NCBI GenBank assembly: GCA_943325205.2
Contig: CALPOM020000011.1
Coordinates: forward strand, 1-33,322
Length of the DNA: 33,322 nucleotides
Reading direction: 5' to 3'
DNA from: Thermoflexus hugenholtzii JAD2
GTDB lineage: Bacteria > Pseudomonadota > Gammaproteobacteria > Burkholderiales > Burkholderiaceae
Shown here: positions 28,644-33,322 of the stretch, in pieces
Position numbering within the stretch: the first letter of the stretch is position 1
Layout of the letters: each line of letters opens with the position of its first letter
The notes under the pieces: model-generated
The model's database searches: none
Told to the model about the DNA's origin: nothing
Seen by the model: the letters and a program-made list of their open reading frames with translations, nothing else
Translations under genes and position numbers: made by a program

Positions 28644-29279
28644 CTACACATAATACGCAGTTTTCGTCATCAAACGAGAAGCTATTTGCATCCCCTGCTG
28701 CGCGACCTTTGGCAAAGTTGCCGCCCCAGCATTAATGGCCATTTCTTGATGAAGCGATTCTTCGGTACGCATTTGTTCCACAATGGCTCTAGAAGCCAAA
28801 TCCCCCTCTGGCAGAGTTTGTAAGTGCCCATCTAAGTGTTTGGTTACCTGCTTTTCCGTCTCAGCAACAAAACCTAAACTCCAGCGATCACCCGACAGTC
28901 CGGCAACTACCCCAAGCATAAAAGAACCACCATACCAAATAGGATTCAAAAAACTCGGGCGCGAATTCAACTCCTTTAAACGCGAAGCACACCAGGCCAA
29001 GTGATCTTCCTCCTCAATTGCGGCTTGAGTTAATTGCTCTTTAATTACCTGCGAGCGACTCGTTAAACGCTGCGCTTGGTAAAGCGCTTGCGCACAGATC
29101 TCGCCGACATGGTTGACTCGCATGAGCCCAGCAGCATGCTTCTTTTCAGCTTCGCTAAGCACGATCTCGGCAGACTGTGCTGAAATAGTTGACTTTGGAG
29201 TAGGACGACGCTGCACCGACGTACCCGATAAAGTACGTAGAACTCGATCTGCTTCAATAATAAAATTATCCAAAAACAT
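28644..29279 (-). CDS. coq7: 2-polyprenyl-3-methyl-6-methoxy-1,4-benzoquinone monooxygenase Coq7
   Basis: Coq7 is the membrane-bound diiron enzyme that hydroxylates demethoxyubiquinone, the penultimate step of ubiquinone synthesis, using O2. The 211-residue protein has the ligand pattern E60 ([12 protein letters not shown]), ExxH at 90-93 (EEDH), E142 (AETEKQV) and ExxH at 174-177 (ESLH). The N-terminal 40 residues are a polar extension. The start ATG at 29279 follows AAAGGA. It is 35 nt downstream of the dehydrogenase gene on the same strand and upstream of the dcw promoter. coq7 next to mraZ is, from memory, usual in Burkholderiales. Confidence 0.96.
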   Translation of the reverse strand: MFLDNFIIEADRVLRTLSGTSVQRRPTPKSTISAQSAEIVLSEAEKKHAAGLMRVNHVGEICAQALYQAQRLTSRSQVIKEQLTQAAIEEEDHLAWCASRLKELNSRPSFLNPIWYGGSFMLGVVAGLSGDRWSLGFVAETEKQVTKHLDGHLQTLPEGDLASRAIVEQMRTEESLHQEMAINAGAATLPKVAQQGMQIASRLMTKTAYYV

Positions 29280-29314
29280 TTATATATCCTTTTGTAGGAT
29301 TACTTCAAAGGAAA

Positions 29315-30262
29315 TCATGCGGCATTTTTTCCTTTACGCCCATGATAAAGACCAGCCATCGTACCAATAACCTCAGCCGTAGACGCCGTATCTTCTAAAG
29401 CAAAACCCTGCGCCATCGCTGCTGTATAAATTGGTGCAGTGGCATTAAAAATAGGCAGTGGGCATCCGACCGACTTGGCTAACTCCCCAATTACTTGCAT
29501 ATCTTTTTGCCAAACCTCGACCTTCATCGTTGCCGGAGTATATTTTCGGTCAATCATAAAAGGCATTCTTAAACGCATTACCCCCGTACCAATGACAGGA
29601 CTTGGGCCAAAAATATCTAAGACTTCTTTTGGGTCTAAACCAATTTTTTTAGCAAATATTACGGACTCTGCGGATGCGACGTTATAAATCGCTACTAAAT
29701 GATTGGCAATCATTTTCATTTTTAAACCATTACCATACGCGCCAACATAAGGCGCATTATCTGATAGGCATTTAAAAATAGGGCTTATTTGCTGACATAT
29801 TTTTTTATTGCCACTCACAAAAATAGTCCACGCGCGATCTTTCATTCGCGCTGCTGTGCCGCTAATTGGGCAATCAAGCAAGCTCACTCCAGGCTTTTTT
29901 AATTGTTGTGCAATCAATTCCTTATCCGCCATAGGTAGCGTACTCGTTTCAACGAGAATGAGCTTTTTAGGGCTTTTTGACAAAGCCTCCTGAATTTGGG
30001 TGTACACCAAGCGCAGGGCTTGACTCGTTGCTAACGAAGTAATCACAACATCGGCTTTGTAAACGACGTCTTGGGTAGACTTGAGGGGCTCTCCACCCGC
30101 TCGACTAAGTCGTTTGCAAGCGGCCTTCTCTAGGTCAAACCCGATCACTTTAAAGCCACTTCCTAGAAGGGTTTCTGCCATAATTCCACCCATAATGCCT
30201 AGGCCAATAATACCAATCACTGGGTTTGTCATTTGTTCTTTCTGAACCATCATTTTTTCCAT
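29315..30262 (-). CDS. NAD(P)-dependent beta-hydroxyacid dehydrogenase (3-hydroxyisobutyrate dehydrogenase family)
   Basis: This 315-residue protein belongs to the family that oxidises or reduces beta-hydroxyacids such as 3-hydroxyisobutyrate, tartronate semialdehyde or related compounds. The Rossmann motif GLGIMG is at 20-25 and an acidic D43 at the end of the second strand suggests NAD preference. The substrate-binding segment reads DCPISGTAARM (130-140) where the family usually has DAPVSGG. The catalytic lysine K183 is in GNGLKMKMIANH, with N187 but A186 in place of the first Asn of the usual NN pair. The start is uncertain: ATG 30262 gives 315 residues, while ATG 30232 (MTNPVIGIIGLG) gives 305 and a more typical N-terminus. 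It precedes coq7. The true substrate cannot be told. Confidence 0.88.
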   Translation of the reverse strand: MEKMMVQKEQMTNPVIGIIGLGIMGGIMAETLLGSGFKVIGFDLEKAACKRLSRAGGEPLKSTQDVVYKADVVITSLATSQALRLVYTQIQEALSKSPKKLILVETSTLPMADKELIAQQLKKPGVSLLDCPISGTAARMKDRAWTIFVSGNKKICQQISPIFKCLSDNAPYVGAYGNGLKMKMIANHLVAIYNVASAESVIFAKKIGLDPKEVLDIFGPSPVIGTGVMRLRMPFMIDRKYTPATMKVEVWQKDMQVIGELAKSVGCPLPIFNATAPIYTAAMAQGFALEDTASTAEVIGTMAGLYHGRKGKNAA

Positions 30263-30287
30263 GTGTGCAATTCTTTATTCAACATAC

Positions 30288-30304
30288 TTTGAGTACTACT
30301 CAAA
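30288..30304. repeat. Perfect dyad TTTGAGT-ACT-ACTCAAA in the divergent gap
   Basis: A 7-bp perfect inverted repeat with a 3-nt spacer, 26 nt upstream of the dehydrogenase start. Its size and location between divergent genes suit an operator for a dimeric regulator. The regulator is not in the window, and chance occurrence is possible. Confidence 0.5.
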
Positions 30305-30305
30305 A

Positions 30306-30329
30306 CTCTTTACATATGAGTATAAAGAG
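30306..30329. repeat. Inverted repeat CTCTTTA / TAAAGAG
   Basis: Arms at 30306-30312 and 30323-30329 form a perfect 7-bp stem with a 10-nt spacer, immediately beside the 30288-30304 dyad. Together they cover 42 nt of the dehydrogenase-amidohydrolase gap. Confidence 0.4.
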
Positions 30330-30380
30330 CCTTACACCCCGATGCAAAAATATGCGCTCAATTTTTATACTCCAACGAGC

Positions 30381-30397
30381 CAAGCCAAGAAGGCTTG
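30381..30397. repeat. GC-rich hairpin CAAGCC-AAGAA-GGCTTG
   Basis: A perfect 6-bp stem with a 5-nt loop in the leader of the amidohydrolase gene. No T run follows on either strand, and no gene ends here, so it is not read as a terminator. Confidence 0.35.
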
Positions 30398-30411
30398 TAT
30401 TTGGGTAATCT

Positions 30412-30429
30412 TGATTTACCTGATTTACC
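30412..30429. repeat. Tandem 9-nt direct repeat TGATTTACC
   Basis: TGATTTACC occurs twice head to tail at 30412-30420 and 30421-30429, about 55 nt before the amidohydrolase start. It is either a short slippage duplication or paired protein half-sites. Confidence 0.45.
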
Positions 30430-30483
30430 CTATTCTCAGATTGTAAGAATTAGGCTAAGATAAAGTATGAATCTGCGCTATTT

Positions 30484-31707
30484 ATGAAAATCATCCCCGA
30501 ATTCCTCGAACAACAAAGTCTAATCCAAACAATTCGGAGGGATATTCATGCGCATCCAGAATTAAAGTTTACGGAATTTCGAACCTCGGCTATGGTGGCT
30601 CAACAGTTACGAGACTGGCATATCCCAGTGCACCTTGGTCTTGGAACTACCGGCGTAGTTGGTACCATCACAGGGCAACTCGGTCCAGGAAAGTCCATTG
30701 GCCTTCGAGCCGATATGGATGCGCTCCCCCTCACCGAACACAATACTTTTGCGCACGCTTCTCAACATGCCGGTTGTATGCATGCTTGTGGACATGACGG
30801 ACATACCGCAATGCTTCTTAGCGCAGCCCTATATCTTTCGAAACACCGACAATTTCAGGGTACTGTTCACCTGATTTTTCAACCAGCTGAGGAGGGCGGT
30901 GGCGGGGCTCGAGAAATGATGAAAGATGGTCTTTTTGAACTCTTTCCCTGCGACGCTATCTTTGGTCTACATAATTGGCCCGGCATGCCTGAGGGCCAAT
31001 TTGGAGTAATTCCAGGTCCCATGATGGCCTCTAGTAATGAATTCAAAATCACGCTCAAAGGTAAAGGCGCGCATGCAGCCCTGCCTCACAATGGCATTGA
31101 CCCAGTTTTAGCAACGAGTCATTTAGTCTGTGCGCTCCAAAGCATTATTACTCGTAATAAAAAGCCTATCGATACAGCAGTTCTTTCTATTACACAATTT
31201 CATGCTGGGCATGCGACCAATGTTATCCCGGATGATGCCTGGATCAGCGGAACAGTTCGAACCTTTACAACCGAAGTCCTTGACCTTTTAGAGATTCGCC
31301 TACGTGAAGTGACTCAATCAATTGCCATGGCATTCTCCTGCCAAGCTGAAGTAGAATTTACCCGCAACTATCCGCCTCTGATTAACCACCCTGTCCAAAC
31401 GGCCTTTGCACGCGAAGTAATGCGAACACATTTTGGTAAAGATTGTGTTAGCGAGCATACTGAACCAACGATGGGTGCTGAAGATTTTGCGTTTATGTTG
31501 GAACAAGTTCCAGGTTGTTACGCCTTTATCGGCAACGGCGATGGTTCACATCGATCTATTGGGCACGGCTTGGGGCCATGCCATCTCCATAATCCATCTT
31601 ATGATTTTAATGACAACCTCTTGCCCATCGGAGCAAGTTACTGGGTTCATCTAGTTCATGATTTCTTAAAAAATTCGTCATATGCAACTGCTGCAGTTAA
31701 CTCTTAA
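30484..31707 (+). CDS. M20-family amidohydrolase (hippurate / N-acyl amino acid hydrolase type)
   Basis: This 407-residue metallopeptidase-fold enzyme resembles hippurate hydrolase, IAA-amino acid hydrolase and N-acyl-L-amino acid amidohydrolase. Motifs in order: RDIHAHPEL (19-27), RADMDALPL (75-83), the metal-binding HACGHDGHT (100-108; C102 and H104), QPAEEGGGG with catalytic E136 and metal E137, GLHNWP with H163, and the C-terminal GAEDFAFML and LHNPSYDFND. No signal peptide is seen, so it is likely cytoplasmic. It starts with ATG at 30484 without a clear Shine-Dalgarno and ends 4 nt from the convergent DUF3047 gene. The true substrate cannot be assigned from sequence. Confidence 0.92.
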   Translation: MKIIPEFLEQQSLIQTIRRDIHAHPELKFTEFRTSAMVAQQLRDWHIPVHLGLGTTGVVGTITGQLGPGKSIGLRADMDALPLTEHNTFAHASQHAGCMHACGHDGHTAMLLSAALYLSKHRQFQGTVHLIFQPAEEGGGGAREMMKDGLFELFPCDAIFGLHNWPGMPEGQFGVIPGPMMASSNEFKITLKGKGAHAALPHNGIDPVLATSHLVCALQSIITRNKKPIDTAVLSITQFHAGHATNVIPDDAWISGTVRTFTTEVLDLLEIRLREVTQSIAMAFSCQAEVEFTRNYPPLINHPVQTAFAREVMRTHFGKDCVSEHTEPTMGAEDFAFMLEQVPGCYAFIGNGDGSHRSIGHGLGPCHLHNPSYDFNDNLLPIGASYWVHLVHDFLKNSSYATAAVNS

Positions 31708-31711
31708 GACT

Positions 31712-32572
31712 TCACCGCTTATTTGATTTGAACTCAATATCACCATAGATCGCCTGAACTTCTGACTTCGTATTATCCGTATCAGTCATCAAACCCAAGG
31801 CTATTAATCCACCGGGATTTTCTTCAAACGCCTTTTTAAAGTCCTCTGTAATATTGCGTTGATGATGACGCCAATGCCCAAGATGCTCATTACCGCTATC
31901 TACGACGATCATCTTTACTCTGGAGGTATGTTTACTAGTCAAAACTTCATCAATCCGATGATTACCGCCCCAAATATACATGAGGGTCGCATAGGGTAGT
32001 TGCTGTCCGCTAATGAGATAGGCCATTTCAAAAGCGATTTGTTCCTTGAGTGATAATTTCGATTTATCTCCATCAAAACCAAGAACTAATCGCAGAGGTG
32101 CATCATCCGAGTGGCTCAAACTGTTATCAGCAGACTCTATAGTTCCTAAAGCTTTCCAACTCCAGGAAAGATTCGTGTAATGGAGTTTTTTAGGCTTTAA
32201 ACGAAACACCATACCCGATGCACTTGCCTTTGCATCAGCATGCAAAACTGTTTTACCTTGATAAGGCTTTAAACGATAACGCGTTTTCTTTTTAGTTGGT
32301 AATAATGTCCAAGGATACCAGCCAGAGAAACCTACCTCCGCTGAAGGTTCCTCTTCTAAAGGTCTAGCCTGCAATGCTTCAGAAGCGATAATGGACGAAT
32401 TTTCTTCTAAAAGTTGCGGCGTAACCACTAGATTAGAAAATTTAACAATTTCTGTGGGAGCAGTACCATTTGGAATTTGCTCTGTGACAAGTGGCTCTTT
32501 TGGTTGAATCGCGCATGATGATAGGCAAACTCCCAAACAGCTCAGCACGGGCAAAAACCAAGGATTTTTCAT
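31712..32572 (-). CDS. DUF3047-like lipoprotein
   Basis: This 286-residue protein of unknown function has a lipoprotein signal: a short hydrophobic segment ending in the lipobox LSSC with C20. The mature part starts with about 80 polar, low-complexity residues, then a beta-rich domain resembling DUF3047: WSWKALGTI, LGFDG, LPYATLMYIWGG, VKMIVVDSG, EDFKKAFEENPGGLIALGLM, ending AIYGDIEF. I use the ATG at 32572, which overlaps the mltA stop as ATGA. A longer frame to 32605 adds 11 residues inside mltA and would bury the signal peptide. Cotranscription with mltA suggests an envelope role. The DUF assignment is from pattern memory. Confidence 0.78.
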   Translation of the reverse strand: MKNPWFLPVLSCLGVCLSSCAIQPKEPLVTEQIPNGTAPTEIVKFSNLVVTPQLLEENSSIIASEALQARPLEEEPSAEVGFSGWYPWTLLPTKKKTRYRLKPYQGKTVLHADAKASASGMVFRLKPKKLHYTNLSWSWKALGTIESADNSLSHSDDAPLRLVLGFDGDKSKLSLKEQIAFEMAYLISGQQLPYATLMYIWGGNHRIDEVLTSKHTSRVKMIVVDSGNEHLGHWRHHQRNITEDFKKAFEENPGGLIALGLMTDTDNTKSEVQAIYGDIEFKSNKR

Positions 32573-33322
32573 CTGACATCCAGCTGATGCGGTAATATCG
32601 CCCAAACTCGGCCAACTTGTTTCATCTTGCCAGCTTTCATTCCCGCACTCCCGTCAGAACCCCAAAAATAATCTGCTCGAACACCTCCCACAATAGCAGA
32701 GCCCGTGTCCTGAGCAAAGACCATCCTTTTAATAGGTTTATTATCATCAGGATCCGTGGTGGAGAGAAACATGGGCGCTCCCTTAGGTATAGCCTGCCAA
32801 TCCACTGCAATACTTCTTCCTGGTGTTAAAGACACGCCAATACTTCCAACCGGGCCATCTTTCACAGATAATTGATCGCGTAAAATCTTAAAAAAAACGT
32901 ATCTTGGGTTAGCATCCAATAGCTCATTAATCCGCTGTGGATTTTTTTTTGCCCATTCACTAATACTCTGCATGCTGGCCTGCTGCGCAGTTAACTCTTT
33001 CCGATCAATTAACCACTGGGCAATGGATTGGTATCTTTGCTGATTCGTACCTGCAAAACTCAGCCGAAGAATTTGTTGATTTTCTAGGAGGATTCTTCCT
33101 GAGCCTTGGATTTGCATCATTGCTGCAGCGACTGGATCCTCTACCCAAACTATCTCTTGTCCATGTAAGGTATTACTATTTAACAGATCTTTCCGCGGCG
33201 GTCTCACTATGTTGGGGTTGGACTGCCAGCTTTCTGGAAACCGGTGTAATGGGGTTTGATAAGGCCCCTGCTTCGTCATAGAGCCTTTGAGAGTCGGCTC
33301 AAAATACCCGGTGATCAAACCC
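32569..33322 (-). CDS. mltA: Membrane-bound lytic murein transglycosylase A (5' end outside window)
   Basis: MltA cleaves peptidoglycan glycan strands to 1,6-anhydro products in the periplasm. Only the C-terminal 250 residues are in the window; the frame is open through the right edge (GLITGYFEP), so the start lies beyond 33322 and the in-frame TTG at 33318 is internal. Visible family segments are LITGYFEPTLKG, QIQGSGRILL, NPRYVFFKILRD, GVSLTPGRSIAVDW and the C-terminal 3D domain MVFAQDTGSAIVGGVRADYFWG, with its conserved aspartates. The end WAILPHQ is typical. It overlaps the downstream lipoprotein gene by 4 nt. Confidence 0.95.
   Translation of the reverse strand, partial: GLITGYFEPTLKGSMTKQGPYQTPLHRFPESWQSNPNIVRPPRKDLLNSNTLHGQEIVWVEDPVAAAMMQIQGSGRILLENQQILRLSFAGTNQQRYQSIAQWLIDRKELTAQQASMQSISEWAKKNPQRINELLDANPRYVFFKILRDQLSVKDGPVGSIGVSLTPGRSIAVDWQAIPKGAPMFLSTTDPDDNKPIKRMVFAQDTGSAIVGGVRADYFWGSDGSAGMKAGKMKQVGRVWAILPHQLDVR

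Noticed and set aside
30261..30446. Open frame of 61 codons in the dehydrogenase-amidohydrolase gap
   Set aside because: It begins at the dehydrogenase start region, has a Tyr-rich non-homologous sequence, no ribosome site, and crosses the dyads and tandem repeats. It looks like chance in AT-rich DNA.
1..33322. Novel defence, mobile or biosynthetic gene system
   Set aside because: Every substantial frame fits a conserved housekeeping family. No transposase, integrase, toxin-antitoxin pair, CRISPR array or unusual gene cluster was seen.

Overview
The window is a dense, AT-rich stretch of a betaproteobacterial chromosome. The gene order runs pilC-pilD-coaE-zapD, then mutT-ATPase-argJ-secA, dciA, lpxC, peroxiredoxin, the complete division and cell wall (dcw) cluster, and coq7. 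From memory of related genomes this is the Burkholderiales arrangement, and the AT-rich composition plus protein sequences such as FtsZ and Ddl suggest a small-genome freshwater type related to Polynucleobacter. That genus-level placement is an inference and was not tested by any search. MurE carries the meso-diaminopimelate motif DNPR, and LpxC and Coq7 point to a Gram-negative, ubiquinone-using organism.

Layout. 1-2922 (+): the tail of the type IV pilus platform gene pilC, a short prepilin peptidase, dephospho-CoA kinase coaE and division factor zapD. 2919-8255 (-): secA, argJ, a DUF815 ATPase and mutT, read as one leftward unit whose end converges on zapD with overlapping stop codons. 8463-8951 (+): a DciA-like (DUF721) protein, divergent from secA. 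9124-28409 (-): the dcw cluster, read from mraZ at the right through rsmH, ftsL, ftsI, murE, murF, mraY, murD, ftsW, murG, murC, ddl, ftsQ, ftsA and ftsZ, then peroxiredoxin and lpxC. 28644-30262 (-): a beta-hydroxyacid dehydrogenase and coq7. 30484-31707 (+): an M20 amidohydrolase. 31712-33322 (-): a DUF3047 lipoprotein and the C-terminal part of lytic transglycosylase mltA, which runs off the right edge.

How it fits together. The dcw block makes lipid II (MurC-F, Ddl, MraY, MurG) and builds the divisome (FtsZ, FtsA, FtsQ, FtsL, FtsI, FtsW). Almost every junction from rsmH to ftsA overlaps or is within 4 nt, implying one transcript with translational coupling. Upstream of mraZ there is a three-copy, 10-nt-period MraZ-box array overlapping a candidate promoter, so the cluster is probably autoregulated by MraZ. 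ZapD, SecA, LpxC and MltA add further cell-envelope and division functions.

No intergenic gap exceeds 300 bases. I saw no tRNA, rRNA, CRISPR array, insertion sequence or phage gene. The content is largely conserved housekeeping. The items most worth a second look are non-coding: a 62-nt hairpin between ftsZ and the peroxiredoxin gene, the mraZ control region, and the dyads between the dehydrogenase and the amidohydrolase. The short prepilin peptidase is the most unusual protein. I found no convincing evidence for an undescribed multi-gene system.
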